Part shown: positions 49,187 through 61,141 of the stretch, piece by piece
Numbering within the stretch: position 1 is the first letter of the stretch
Layout of the letters: each line of letters begins with the position of its first letter
NCBI RefSeq assembly: GCF_000382285.1
Contig: NZ_KB907928.1
Location: 1 to 64,000 of the forward strand
DNA length: 64,000 nt
Origin: Solimonas variicoloris DSM 15731
GTDB lineage: Bacteria > Pseudomonadota > Gammaproteobacteria > Nevskiales > Nevskiaceae
Reading direction: 5' to 3'
Program-made: the position numbers and the translations under genes
The notes under the pieces: model-generated
Database searches by the model: none
Told to the model about the DNA's origin: nothing
The model's input: only the letters and a program-made list of their open reading frames with translations

Positions 49187-50200
49187 TCAGGCCTCCACGA
49201 CGTTCTTCATGGCCTTGGCGACGCGCGCCGGGCCCGGGAAATAGGTCCACTCGAAGGCGTGCGGATACGGCGTGTCCCAGCCGGTGACGCGTTCGATCGG
49301 CGCTTCGAGGTGCCAGAAGCAGGCTTCCTGCACCTGCGCCATCAGTTCGGCGCCGAAGCCGCCGGTGCGCGAGGCTTCGTGCGCGATCACGCAGCGGCCG
49401 GTCTTCTGCACCGAGCGCGCGATGGTGTCGAGGTCGAGCGGCACCAGTGAGCGCAGGTCGATGACCTCGGCGTCGACGCCGGCTTCCTCGGCGGCGGCGA
49501 GGCAGACGTGCACCATCGTGCCGTAGGCGAGCACCGTCAGCTGCGCGCCGGGACGCACGACCGATGCCCGGCCGAGCTCGATGCGGTAATAGTCTTCCGG
49601 CACTTCGCCGGCCGGGTGCTTGGCCCACGGCGTCAGCGGCCGTTCGTGATGGCCGTCGAACGGGCCGTTGTAGATGCGCTTGGGCTCCAGGAAGATCACC
49701 GGATCATCGTCCTCGATCGCCGCGATCAGCAGGCCCTTGGCGTCGTACGGCGTCGACGGCATCACGGTCTTCAGGCCGCAGACGTGCGTGAAGATCGCCT
49801 CCGGCGACTGGCTGTGCGTCTGGCCGCCGAAGATGCCGCCGCCGCAGGGCGCGCGCACCGTCAGCGGCGCATGGAAGCCGCCGCCCGAGCGGTAGCGCAG
49901 GCGCGCCGCTTCCGACACCAGCTGGTCGAAGGCCGGATAGATGTAGTCGGCGAACTGGATCTCGATCACCGGCCGCAGGCCGTAGGCACCCATGCCGATC
50001 GCGGTGCCGACGATGCCGCCTTCGGCGATCGGCGTGTCGAACACGCGCGTCTTGCCGTACTTCTTCTGCAGGCCGGCGGTGCAGCGGAACACGCCGCCGA
50101 AGTAGCCGACGTCCTCGCCGAACACGACGATGTCCGGGTCGCGGCCCATGGTCACGTCGAGCGCCGAGTTGATCGCCTGGATCATGTTCATGCTGGCCAT
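49187..50200 (-). CDS. bkdA2: Branched-chain 2-oxoacid dehydrogenase E1 beta
   Basis: 337 residues, the C-terminal half of the ThDP-dependent E1. FGEDVGYFGGVFRCTAGLQK and the pyrimidine-domain region DTPIAEGGIVGTAIGMGAYG are typical. HSQSPEAIFTHVCGLKTVMP and LDLRSLVPLDLDT-like segments (VIDLRSLVPLDLDTIARSVQ) confirm. The start at 50200 is 2 bases from the E1alpha stop; MASMNM also offers an ATG three codons in. Confidence 0.93.
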   Translation of the reverse strand: MASMNMIQAINSALDVTMGRDPDIVVFGEDVGYFGGVFRCTAGLQKKYGKTRVFDTPIAEGGIVGTAIGMGAYGLRPVIEIQFADYIYPAFDQLVSEAARLRYRSGGGFHAPLTVRAPCGGGIFGGQTHSQSPEAIFTHVCGLKTVMPSTPYDAKGLLIAAIEDDDPVIFLEPKRIYNGPFDGHHERPLTPWAKHPAGEVPEDYYRIELGRASVVRPGAQLTVLAYGTMVHVCLAAAEEAGVDAEVIDLRSLVPLDLDTIARSVQKTGRCVIAHEASRTGGFGAELMAQVQEACFWHLEAPIERVTGWDTPYPHAFEWTYFPGPARVAKAMKNVVEA

Positions 50201-50202
50201 GC

Positions 50203-51754
<1,552 letters not shown>

Positions 51755-52228
51755 ATGTCCCTGACGCTCGACCCCCTGGATTTGCGCATCGTCGACCTGT
51801 TGCAGCGCGACGCGACCCTGCCGATCGCCGACATCGCCGAGCGCGTCGCCTCGTCGAAGACCGTCGTCTGGCGCCGCATCCAGCGCCTCGTCGAGGCCGG
51901 CGCCATCCGCGAGCGCGTGGCGCTGCTCGATCACGAGAAGCTCGGCTTCGGCCTGCTGGTGTTCGCGCACATCAAGATGGCCCGTCACGGCCGCGACGCG
52001 CTGCCGAAATTCATCGACGCGGTGAAGCTGCTGCCGCAGGTGATCGAATGTCACACGCTGATGGGCGACGTCGATTTCCTGCTCAAGATCCTGGTCCGCG
52101 ACATCCACGAGTACGAGCACTTCATCTGGCAGAAGCTTTCGCAGATCGACGGCGTGCAGGACATCAGCTCGTCGATCTCGATGAGCCAGCCGATCAACAC
52201 CACGCGCCTGCCGCTGAAGGCGCGCTGA
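51755..52228 (+). CDS. bkdR: Lrp/AsnC-family regulator (BkdR-like)
   Basis: 157 residues. N-terminal helix-turn-helix (PIADIAERVASSKTVVWRRI) and C-terminal RAM ligand domain (FGLLVFAHIKMARHGRDALP; ECHTLMGDVDFLLKILV with the Gly-Asp-x-D motif). Divergent from the branched-chain dehydrogenase operon, as bkdR is in Pseudomonas putida, where it activates bkd in response to branched-chain amino acids. The role is by context. Confidence 0.85.
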   Translation: MSLTLDPLDLRIVDLLQRDATLPIADIAERVASSKTVVWRRIQRLVEAGAIRERVALLDHEKLGFGLLVFAHIKMARHGRDALPKFIDAVKLLPQVIECHTLMGDVDFLLKILVRDIHEYEHFIWQKLSQIDGVQDISSSISMSQPINTTRLPLKAR

Positions 52229-52238
52229 CGGCGCGCGC

Positions 52239-53720
52239 TCAGGACGCGGCCGTCGCCGCAGCCGCAGGAGCGGAGAACTGCAGCACGCCGTCGTCAAGAC
52301 GGCCGTGGCGCAGCGTCAGCACGTCGAGCGCGTAGTTCTGGTGCAGCTTCCACGGCGCGCGCGAGCCCTGCTTGGGGAAGCGTTCGATCGCGCGCTGCAC
52401 GTAGCCGGACGAGAAGTCGATCAGCGGCTCCTCGGCGATCGACGGGTCGCGGCGCAGCGGCACGCACTGGCGGTAGCCGTGACGGTCCATGTGCTCGAGC
52501 AGGCGGCAGACGAACTCCGAGCTGAGGTCGCACTTGAGCGTCCACGAGGCGTTGGTGTAGCCGATCGCGAAGGCCAGGTTCGGCACGCCGCTGCACATCA
52601 TGCCCTTGTAGCTCAGCGTCTTCGCGAAATCGACCGGCTGGCCGTCGACCGCGAAGGCGATGCCGCCGAGCACTTCGAGCTGCAGGCCGGTCGCCGTCAC
52701 CACCACGTCGGCGTCGAGCTCGCGGCCGGAACGCAGGCGGATGCCGTGTTCGGTGAAGCGCTCGATGTGATCGGTGACGACCTCGGCGCGGCCGGCGCGG
52801 ATCGCGGCGAACAGGTCGCCGTTCGGCACCAGGCACAGGCGCTGGTCCCAGGGCTTGTAGTGCGGATTGAAGTGCGTGTCGACGTCGTAGCCGGGGCCGA
52901 GCGCGCGCTGCACGCGGGCGCGCAGCAGCTTGCGCACCAAACCCGGCGCGCGCCGGCACAGCTGGAAGAAGGCCATGCCGAACAGCACGTTCTTCCAGCG
53001 CGTCAGCGCGTACGCCAGCCGCGCCGGCAGCAGCGTGCGCAGCGTGTTGGCGACCGCGTCCTGGTCCGGCAGCGACAGGATGTAGGTCGGCGAGCGCTGC
53101 AGCATCGTCACGTGCGCCGCGCGCTTGGCCATTTCCGGCACCAGCGTCACCGCGGTCGCGCCGCTGCCGATGACGACCACGCGCTTGCCGGCGTAGTCGA
53201 CGTCCGGCGTCCACTGCTGCGGATGCACGAGGCGGCCGCGGAACTGCTCGACGCCGGCGAAGTCCGGCGTGTAGCCGGCGGCATAGCGGTAGTAGCCGCT
53301 GCACAGGTAGAGAAAGTTGCAGCGCAGCGTGCGGCGTTCGCGCTGCGGCCCGCATTCGACCTCGACCGTCCATTGCGACTCGGCACTCGACCACGCCGCG
53401 CCGACCACGCGATGCTGGTAGCGGATCTGGTGCTCGATGCCGTACTCGCGCGCGGTGTCGCGGATGTAGTCGAGGATGGCCGCGCCGTCGGCGATCGCCT
53501 TGGCCTGCCGCCACGGCCGGAACGAATAGCCGAGCGTGTACATGTCGGAATCCGAGCGCACGCCGGGATAGCGGAACAGATCCCAGGTGCCGCCGCTCGC
53601 CTCGCGCGCTTCGAGGATCGCGTAGCGCTTGTCCGGGCACTGCGCCTGCAGGTGGTAGGCGGCGCCGATGCCGGACAGGCCGGCGCCGACGATCAGCACG
53701 TCGAAAGATTCGGACTGCAT
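52239..53720 (-). CDS. Flavin-containing / Baeyer-Villiger monooxygenase (EthA-like)
   Basis: 493 residues. FAD-binding GAGLSGIG at the N-terminus, NADPH-binding VIGSGATAVTLVPEM in the middle, and between them the fingerprint FRGRLVHPQQW (FxGxxxHxxxW) of Baeyer-Villiger monooxygenases. It oxidises ketones to esters or lactones, or thioamides as EthA does; the substrate is unknown. Start 53720 has AGGAG upstream. The C-terminal AAAATAAS tail is short and low-complexity. It lies next to an ABC exporter but 102 bases away, so co-transcription is uncertain. Confidence 0.9.
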   Translation of the reverse strand: MQSESFDVLIVGAGLSGIGAAYHLQAQCPDKRYAILEAREASGGTWDLFRYPGVRSDSDMYTLGYSFRPWRQAKAIADGAAILDYIRDTAREYGIEHQIRYQHRVVGAAWSSAESQWTVEVECGPQRERRTLRCNFLYLCSGYYRYAAGYTPDFAGVEQFRGRLVHPQQWTPDVDYAGKRVVVIGSGATAVTLVPEMAKRAAHVTMLQRSPTYILSLPDQDAVANTLRTLLPARLAYALTRWKNVLFGMAFFQLCRRAPGLVRKLLRARVQRALGPGYDVDTHFNPHYKPWDQRLCLVPNGDLFAAIRAGRAEVVTDHIERFTEHGIRLRSGRELDADVVVTATGLQLEVLGGIAFAVDGQPVDFAKTLSYKGMMCSGVPNLAFAIGYTNASWTLKCDLSSEFVCRLLEHMDRHGYRQCVPLRRDPSIAEEPLIDFSSGYVQRAIERFPKQGSRAPWKLHQNYALDVLTLRHGRLDDGVLQFSAPAAAATAAS

Positions 53721-53821
53721 GGCGCTCCTCTGGTTTTGTTCCGACACTGTAACCGCCGCGCCGGCATCGGCCATGGCCGGCGCGCGCGGCCGGCTGGCGC
53801 GGGGGTCGTGCGCCGCGCCGC

Positions 53822-54579
53822 TCAGTTGCGCAGCCGGTAGCCGGACTTGAAGATCCAGCGGATCAGCAGCAGGCAGGCGACGAGGAACACGCCGATCATC
53901 GCCGCGCTGACGCCGACGTGCACGTCGGAGACGCCGTAGAAGCTCCAGCGGAAGCCGCTGATCAGATAGACGACCGGGTTGACGAGGGCGATCTTCTGCC
54001 ACAGCGGCGGCAGCATGTTGATCGAATAGAAGCTGCCGCCGAGGAAGGTCAACGGCGTGATCACCATCAGCGGCACGATCTGCAGCTTCTCGAAGCCGTC
54101 GGCCCAGACGCCGATGATGAAGCCAAACAGGCTGAAGGTGACCGCCGTCAGCGCCAGGAACGCGACCATCCAGAACGGATGCGCGATCTCGTAGGGCACG
54201 AACAGGCGCGCGGTGACCAGGATCAGCGCGCCGAGGATCATCGACTTGCTGGCGGCGGCGCCGACGTAGCCGACCAGCGCCTCGGCCCACGACACCGGCG
54301 CCGACAGCAGCTCGTAGATGGTGCCGGTGAACTTCGGCATGTAGATGCCGAACGAGGCGTTCGAGATGCTCTCCGACAGCAGCGACAGCATCACCAGGCC
54401 GGGGATGATGAAGGCGCCGTAGCTGATGCCGTCGATCGCGCCGATGCGCGAGCCGATCGCCGCGCCGAAGACGATGAAGTACAGCGAGGTCGACAGCACC
54501 GGCGAGGCCAGGCTCTGCATCAGCGTGCGGCCGAAGCGGGCCATCTCGAAGCGGTAGATCGCGCGGATCGCGTAGAAGT

Positions 54580-54583
<4 letters not shown>
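53822..54583 (-). CDS. yadH: ABC-2-type exporter permease (YadH-like)
   Basis: 253 residues, about six membrane helices, ABC-2 permease. Start at 54583 overlaps the stop of the ATPase gene by 4 bases. The length and segments [20 protein letters not shown] and [19 protein letters not shown] match E. coli YadH. It forms an exporter with the ATPase; the substrate is unknown. Confidence 0.9.
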
Positions 54584-55506
<923 letters not shown>

Positions 55507-55759
55507 GCGTGCTCCTCGTCGCTGGCGTGCATCCTAATGCGAGTCGCGCCGCGATGGCATTGACAGCCTGCTGCCGTCTGCCGAAGATCGCGCCATGTTC
55601 CTCCTGACGACCTACTGCCGTTTGCAGTTGCACGCCGGAGCCGTCGTCGCAGGCGGCTGAGCCCCGGGCCGCGCCCTCCCGTTGTTCCGGCCCGGGGATC
55701 GCAACACCTTCCCCTGCCCAGTTCGACGGACGCGCCGCGCGTGTCCACGGAGGTTTTCC
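55507..55759. other. Divergent region between yadGH and rnk
   Basis: 253 bases with no recognised gene. A short ATG frame at 55593 (22 codons) has no ribosome site. Contains a G/C-rich palindromic look near 55670-55690 but no clear promoter. Confidence 0.35.
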
Positions 55760-55855
55760 ATGTTCCCGGTTCGGATTTCGCGCGCCGCACGGCGTGCGCG
55801 CGTTGTTCATTTCGTTTGCCTGCCGCGCGCGTCCTCCCCGGAGCGGTGCCGATGA
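55760..55855 (+). CDS. Small upstream reading frame coupled to rnk
   Basis: 31 codons with an excellent GGAGG (55749-55753) 6 bases before ATG 55760. It ends as TGA overlapping the rnk ATG (ATGA). The product is basic ([12 protein letters not shown]) and otherwise unremarkable. The strong ribosome site and overlap suggest a translated leader; no homologue is known to me. Confidence 0.4.
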   Translation: MFPVRISRAARRARVVHFVCLPRASSPERCR

Positions 55856-56250
55856 GCCGCGCATTGCGGCCGGCGCCGCCCTTGCTGATCGAGCGCGGCC
55901 AGTACGAGCGCCTGCGCGCGGTCGCGCTGGCCGCGCTCGACGCGCTGCCGGAGCTGGCCGGCACGCTGCTCGACGAGATCGAGCGCGCGACGCTGGTCGG
56001 TGCCGATGCGCTGCCGGCCGACGTCGTCGCGCTCGGCCGCGCGGTTCGCTACCAGGACGAGGCCAGCGGCGCGATCCGCAGCGTGCGCGTGGTGCTGCCG
56101 CACGAGGCTGATCCGGCGACGCAGCGGATCTCGGTGCTGACCCCGGTCGGTGCCGCGCTGATCGGCCTGCGCGAGGCGCAGCGCATGCCGTGGACGCTGA
56201 ACGGCGAGACGCGTGTGCTCAGCGTGCTGCGCGTCGGCGAGCTGTCCTGA
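55852..56250 (+). CDS. rnk: Rnk/GreA-type nucleoside diphosphate kinase regulator
   Basis: 132 residues: an N-terminal helical part (about 1-50) and a GreA/GreB C-terminal-like domain with [20 protein letters not shown] and [19 protein letters not shown]. Rnk binds RNA polymerase near the secondary channel. ATG 55852 is preceded by GGAG. It converges with the OprM-like gene. Confidence 0.88.
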   Translation: MSRALRPAPPLLIERGQYERLRAVALAALDALPELAGTLLDEIERATLVGADALPADVVALGRAVRYQDEASGAIRSVRVVLPHEADPATQRISVLTPVGAALIGLREAQRMPWTLNGETRVLSVLRVGELS

Positions 56251-56272
56251 AGCCTGCTGCCGTCCGCCACGC

Positions 56273-57748
56273 CTATTCGGCGTGCGCGGACCCTGTGTGC
56301 CAGCCGCCGCCGAGCGCCTGGATCAGCGCGACCGCGGTGGTCTGCCGGTCGAGCGCGGCCTGCACCAGCGCGCGCCGCGCGCTGGCCGCCGAAGCCTGCG
56401 CGACGACGACTTCGCTGAAGCTGATCTGGCCGGCGCGGTACTGGTTGAGGATCAGACGCTCGTTCTCGTCGGCGACCGCCGAGGCCTGTTCGCGCAGCGC
56501 GTGCTGGCGCTCCAGCACGCGGGCTGCGGACAGCTGGTCCTCGACGTCCTGGAACGCGGCGAGCGTGGTCTGCCGGTAGTCGGCGACGGCGGCGTCGTAG
56601 GCGGCGCGCGCCTGCGCGACCTGCGCCTTGCGCGCGCCGAAGTCGAGCAGGGTCTCGGTCGCCGAGGCGCCGAGCGACCAGATCAGCGAGGAGCTGTCGA
56701 ACAGATCGCGCAGGTGCGAAGCGCTGCTGCGGTACGAGGCCGACAGCGGCAGGCTCGGGAACCAGGCCGCCTGCGCGATGCCGATGCTGGCGTTGGCGGC
56801 GGCGACGCTGCGCTCGGCGGCGGCGATGTCGGGCCGTCGCTGCAGCAGCTCGGACGGCAGCAGCAGCGGCACCTCGGGCACCACGCCGTTCCAGTCGGCC
56901 GGCGCCAGCGAGAAGTCGGCGGGCGACTTGCCGAGCAGCACGGCGATCGCGTGTTCGAGCGTCGCGCGCGTGCGCTGCACGCCTTCGAGATCGGCCTGCG
57001 CGCTGTAGAGCTGGCTTTGCGCGCTGAGCAGATCGGTGCGCGGCGCGACGCCGGCCTGGTAGCGGTTGCGGGCGATCGCCAGCGCGCGCGCGTAGCCGTC
57101 GACGGTGGCGCGCAGCAGCGCGAGTTCGGCGTCAGCCTCGCGCAGCGAGAGATAGTTGGTCACCAGCTCGCCCTGCGCGGAGAGCCGCGCCGCGGCGAGA
57201 TCGGCGGCGCTCGCTTCGGCGTTGGCGGCGGCGTTCTCGACGCTGCGGCGGATGCGCCCCCAGACGTCCGGCTCCCAGCTCGCGCCGAGGCTGGCCTGAT
57301 AGGTGTTGCGTACACCGCCGCCGCTCGACACGGTGCCGCCGGTGACGACGCCGCTCGACGATTTGTTGCCGGAGCGCGTGACGCTGGCGCTGAGATCGAT
57401 AGTCGGGAACAGCGAGGCACGCTGTTCGGCGACCAGGGCGCGGGCCTGCGCGTAGCGGGCCTGCGCCGCGGCGATGGTCTGGTTGGAGATCTGCAGCTGC
57501 TGCACCAGCGCGTCGAGCTGCGCATCGCCGAACAGCTGCCACCAGGCGCCGCGCTCGATCGCGTCGTTCGGCTGCGCCGGTCGCCAGTCGGCACCGGACT
57601 CCTTGAAGCCGGTGGCTGCGCTCGCGACCTCCGGACGGCGGTAGTCGGGCCCGACCGCGCAGGCGGCCAGCAGGACGAGGCCGGCCAGCGTTGCGGCAAG
57701 CGCCGGGCGGGGCAGCGGGGAAGGGGTTCGGGCCGGCATGCGGATCAT
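56273..57748 (-). CDS. RND efflux outer-membrane lipoprotein (NodT/OprM family)
   Basis: 491 residues. Lipobox LLAAC (Cys30, or Cys27 if ATG 57739 is used) followed by AVGPDYRRPEV, a hallmark of NodT-type channels. Two OEP repeats follow, with LEHAIAVLLGKSPADFSLAP and QRRPDIAAAERSVAAANASI. It is the exit duct for the pumps encoded just upstream; the stop-start gap to mdtC is 14 bases. Confidence 0.95.
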   Translation of the reverse strand: MIRMPARTPSPLPRPALAATLAGLVLLAACAVGPDYRRPEVASAATGFKESGADWRPAQPNDAIERGAWWQLFGDAQLDALVQQLQISNQTIAAAQARYAQARALVAEQRASLFPTIDLSASVTRSGNKSSSGVVTGGTVSSGGGVRNTYQASLGASWEPDVWGRIRRSVENAAANAEASAADLAAARLSAQGELVTNYLSLREADAELALLRATVDGYARALAIARNRYQAGVAPRTDLLSAQSQLYSAQADLEGVQRTRATLEHAIAVLLGKSPADFSLAPADWNGVVPEVPLLLPSELLQRRPDIAAAERSVAAANASIGIAQAAWFPSLPLSASYRSSASHLRDLFDSSSLIWSLGASATETLLDFGARKAQVAQARAAYDAAVADYRQTTLAAFQDVEDQLSAARVLERQHALREQASAVADENERLILNQYRAGQISFSEVVVAQASAASARRALVQAALDRQTTAVALIQALGGGWHTGSAHAE

Positions 57749-57762
57749 CTCGGGGTCACGGC

Positions 57763-60700
57763 TCAGGCGGTGGAGGCGGCGCGGCTCAGGCGGTGCTCGT
57801 CGGCACGGCGGCGGCGCAGCTTGTCGAGGTAGACGTAGACGACCGGCGTCGTCAGCAGCGTCAGCAGCTGGCTGGCGAGCAGGCCGCCGATGATGGCGAC
57901 GCCGAGCGGCTGGCGCAGCTCGCTGCCCTCACCGAAGCCGATCGCCAGCGGCAGCGCGCCGAGCACGGCGGCCAGCGTCGTCATCAGGATCGGCCGGAAG
58001 CGCAGCAGGCAGGCCTCGCGCACCGCCTCGACCGCGGACAGGCCGCGCGCGCGCTCGGCGTCGAGCGCGAAGTCGATGATGAGGATCGCGTTCTTCTTGA
58101 CGATGCCGATCAGCAGGAACACGCCGATCAGGGCGATCAGCGAGAACTCCATGCGGAACAGCAGCAGCGCCAGCACCGCGCCGACGCCGGCCGACGGCAG
58201 CGTCGTCAGCACCGTCACCGGATGCACGTAACTCTCGTACAGCACGCCGAGCACGAGATAGATGACGACGAGCGCCAGCGCGATCAGCAGGGGCTGCTGG
58301 CTCTGCGACTGCTGGTAGGCCGACGCCGTGCCGGCGAAGGCGCCGGCGATCGCGGTCGGCATGCCGATGTTGGCCTCGGCGCGCTTCACCGCGGCCTGCG
58401 CCTGCGACAGCGTCACGCCTTCGTCGAGATTGAACGAGAGCGTCGTCGCCAGCGCCGCGTCCTGGTGGTTGACCGAGGTCGGTGCCGCGCGCTCGCGGAA
58501 GCGGGCGATCGCCGCCAGCGGCACCATCGTGCTCGCCGCGGTGTTCAGCGCCGAGCCGGTCGACGGATCGCGCAGCGACGGGTTCGCCGATTCGCTGCTG
58601 GCGGTGTGCATGGCGTTGGCCGGCACGTGGACGTCCTTGAGCGCCTCCGGTCCCTGCGTGTAGTGCGGCGCGCTTTCGAGGATCACGCTGTACTGGTTCA
58701 GCTCCTCGTAGATCGTCGCCGCCGAGCGCTGGCCGAAGGCGTTGTACAGCGCGTTGTCGATGTCCCGGTTGCTGATGCCGAAACGCGCCGCCGCGTCGCG
58801 GTCGATGTCGACGTAGGCTTCGACGCCGTTGTCCTGCTGATCGGAGTTGACGTCGCTGATGCCCGGCTGGCGGGCGAGTTCCTCGGCGAGCTTGCCTGCC
58901 CACAGCTTGAGCTGGCCGGCATCCTCGGCTTTCAGGGTGTACTGGTAGCTGGCGTTCGCCGAGCGCGCGCCCATGCGCAGATCCTGCACCGGCATCAGGA
59001 AGGCGTTGACGCCGACCATCGACGACAGCGTCGGCCGCAGGCGCGCGATCACTTCCAGCGCGGTCGCCTTGCGCTGCGCCCTGGGCTTGAGCGTGACCAT
59101 CAGAAAGCCGCTGCCGGCGCGCGTGCCGCCGGTGAAGCCGACGACGTTGAGCACGGCCGGGTCGGCGCGGATCGTGTCGACGATGGTCTGCAGCTTCTGC
59201 GACATCGTCTGGAACGAAATGCTCTGGTCGGCGCGCAGCATGCCCATGATGCGGCCGTTGTCCTGCTGCGGGAAAAAGCCCTTCGGCACGGCGACGAACA
59301 GGTAGACGTTCATGGCGACGACGATCAGCAGCACGACGATGACGAACGGCCGCGCGGCGAGCGCCCAGTCGAGCTGGCGCTCGTACAGGCGCAGCATCCA
59401 GCCGAAGCCGGATTCGGCCCAGCGCGCGAGTCGTCCCGGCGTCTGCCGCTCGGCGTGCGGTTTGAGCAGCCAGGCGCAGAGCATCGGCGTCGTCGTCAGC
59501 GAGATTACGAGCGAGATCAGCACGGCGACCGACAGCGTCACCGCGAACTCGCGGAACAGGCGCCCGGCCTGGCCGCCGAGGAACAGCAGCGGAATGAACA
59601 CGGCGACCAGCGACAGGCTGATCGACAGTACCGTGAAGCCGACTTCGCGCGCGCCGCGCAGCGCCGCGTCGAAGCGCCGCATGCCGGCCTCGATGTGCCG
59701 GCTGGTGTTTTCGAGCACGACGATGGCGTCGTCGATGACGAAGCCGGTGGCGATCGTGATCGCCATCAGCGACAGATTGTTCAGCGAGAAGCCGAGCAGG
59801 TAGATGACGCCGAAGGTGCCGAGCAGCGACACGACCGTGGCGATCGCCGGGATCAGCGTGGCGCGCGCATTGCGCAGAAACAGCGAGACGACGAGCACCA
59901 CCAGGGCGATCGACACCAGCAGCGTGATCTCGATCTCGTGCAGCGAGGCACGGATCGAGTTGGTGCTGTCCGAGGCGATCTGCAGGCGGATGTCGGTCGG
60001 CAGTTCGGCCTGCAGCACCGGCACCAGCGCGCGTACCGCGTCGACGGTCTGGATGACGTTGGAGCCGGGCTTCTTGCGCAGCAGGACGATGACCGCCGGC
60101 TTGCCGTTGAACAGGCCGAGCGTGCGCGCATCCTCGGGACCGTCGCTGATCGTGGCGACGTCGCCGAGGCGGACCGGCGCGTTGTTGCGCCAGGCGACGA
60201 CCAGACGCCGGTACTCGTCAGTGTTGCGGCCGGCCAGGTCGGTGTAGATCTGGAAATGCCGCGCGTCGCCCTCGAGCGCGCCCTTCGGGCGGTTGGCGTT
60301 GGCGGCCTCGATCGCGGCGCGGATGTCTTCGAGACTGATGCCGTAGCGGTTGAGCTGCAGCGGCAGCACGTCGATGCGGATCGCCGGCAGCGAGCCGCCG
60401 CCGATCTCGACGTCGCCGACGCCGTCGACCTGCGCGAGCCGCTGCTGCACGAGATTCGATACCGCCTCGTAGATCTGCTGCGGCGTCTTCGAGTCGGACT
60501 GCAGCGCCAGCACCACCATCGGCGCGTCGGCCGGGTTGGCTTTGCGGTAGGTGGGATTTCGTTTCAGCGTCGCCGGCAGGTCGGCGCGCGAGGCGTTGAT
60601 GGCCGCCTGCACTTCGCGCGCCGCCGAGTCGATGTCGCGGTCGAGCGCGAACTGCATGGTCACGCGCGTCGAGCCGGTCGAACTCTGCGAGGTCAGCTCG

Positions 60701-60933
60701 TTGACGCCGGCGATGATGCCGAGGCGCCGTTCGAGCGGCGTGGCGACGCTGGTCGCCATGGTCTCGGGACTGGCGCCGGGCAGGTTCGCGGTGACCGAGA
60801 TCACCGGGAAGTCGACCTGCGGCAGCGGCGCCACCGGCAGCGCGAAGAAGCCGCCGACGCCGGCCAGGGCGATGCCGATCGTCAGCAGCGTCGTGCCGAT
60901 CGGGCGGCGCACGAAGAGGGTCGAGAGGTTCAT
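57763..60933 (-). CDS. mdtC: RND multidrug efflux permease (MdtC-like)
   Basis: 1056 residues, twelve-helix RND pump driven by the proton gradient. Start 60933 (MNLSTLFVRRPIGTTLLTIG) opens family homology; codons upstream run through the intergenic repeats. Proton-relay region GFVIDDAIVVLENTSRHIEA and the porter-domain pair PLPQVDFPVISVTANLPGAS are visible. With the MdtB-like pump encoded upstream it forms a heteromultimer, as in MdtBC (inference from the tandem arrangement). Confidence 0.93.
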   Translation of the reverse strand: MNLSTLFVRRPIGTTLLTIGIALAGVGGFFALPVAPLPQVDFPVISVTANLPGASPETMATSVATPLERRLGIIAGVNELTSQSSTGSTRVTMQFALDRDIDSAAREVQAAINASRADLPATLKRNPTYRKANPADAPMVVLALQSDSKTPQQIYEAVSNLVQQRLAQVDGVGDVEIGGGSLPAIRIDVLPLQLNRYGISLEDIRAAIEAANANRPKGALEGDARHFQIYTDLAGRNTDEYRRLVVAWRNNAPVRLGDVATISDGPEDARTLGLFNGKPAVIVLLRKKPGSNVIQTVDAVRALVPVLQAELPTDIRLQIASDSTNSIRASLHEIEITLLVSIALVVLVVSLFLRNARATLIPAIATVVSLLGTFGVIYLLGFSLNNLSLMAITIATGFVIDDAIVVLENTSRHIEAGMRRFDAALRGAREVGFTVLSISLSLVAVFIPLLFLGGQAGRLFREFAVTLSVAVLISLVISLTTTPMLCAWLLKPHAERQTPGRLARWAESGFGWMLRLYERQLDWALAARPFVIVVLLIVVAMNVYLFVAVPKGFFPQQDNGRIMGMLRADQSISFQTMSQKLQTIVDTIRADPAVLNVVGFTGGTRAGSGFLMVTLKPRAQRKATALEVIARLRPTLSSMVGVNAFLMPVQDLRMGARSANASYQYTLKAEDAGQLKLWAGKLAEELARQPGISDVNSDQQDNGVEAYVDIDRDAAARFGISNRDIDNALYNAFGQRSAATIYEELNQYSVILESAPHYTQGPEALKDVHVPANAMHTASSESANPSLRDPSTGSALNTAASTMVPLAAIARFRERAAPTSVNHQDAALATTLSFNLDEGVTLSQAQAAVKRAEANIGMPTAIAGAFAGTASAYQQSQSQQPLLIALALVVIYLVLGVLYESYVHPVTVLTTLPSAGVGAVLALLLFRMEFSLIALIGVFLLIGIVKKNAILIIDFALDAERARGLSAVEAVREACLLRFRPILMTTLAAVLGALPLAIGFGEGSELRQPLGVAIIGGLLASQLLTLLTTPVVYVYLDKLRRRRADEHRLSRAASTA

Positions 60934-60961
60934 GGCGATGCGTCTGCGGCGACGAACCGTT

Positions 60962-61100
60962 CCCTCTCCCGCATGCGGGAGAGGGCAAGGGAGAGGGCCG
61001 CGGCCGCAGCCAGCGCAAGCTCGGCGCACTGCGCGCACTGCGCGCACGGCGTGCCCGCGCCCTCGCCCCAGCCCCTCTCCCGCCGGGCGGGAGAGGGGCT
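60962..61100. repeat. Palindromic and tandem repeats between mdtB-like and mdtC-like genes
   Basis: A perfect 24-base palindrome CCCTCTCCCGCATGCGGGAG... (60962-60985) and a larger one with 15-base arms (61070-61100, centre 61085) share the CCCTCTCCCGC half. Between them GCGCACTGC is repeated in tandem (61024-61049). The GCGGGAGAGGG motif is typical of dispersed intergenic repeats in GC-rich proteobacteria. They lie in the 208-base gap between the two pump genes. Confidence 0.75.
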
Positions 61101-61141
61101 CGCCTCAGTGAGGGCGAGCGTCGGCAGTGGCGCGTACGGCT

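Noticed and set aside
55593-55661. 22-codon plus-strand frame upstream of rnk
   Set aside because: No Shine-Dalgarno sequence and no relation to neighbours; the frame at 55760 is much better supported.
60962-61100. CRISPR-like repeat between the pump genes
   Set aside because: Only two palindromes and one short tandem repeat, no regular repeat-spacer spacing.
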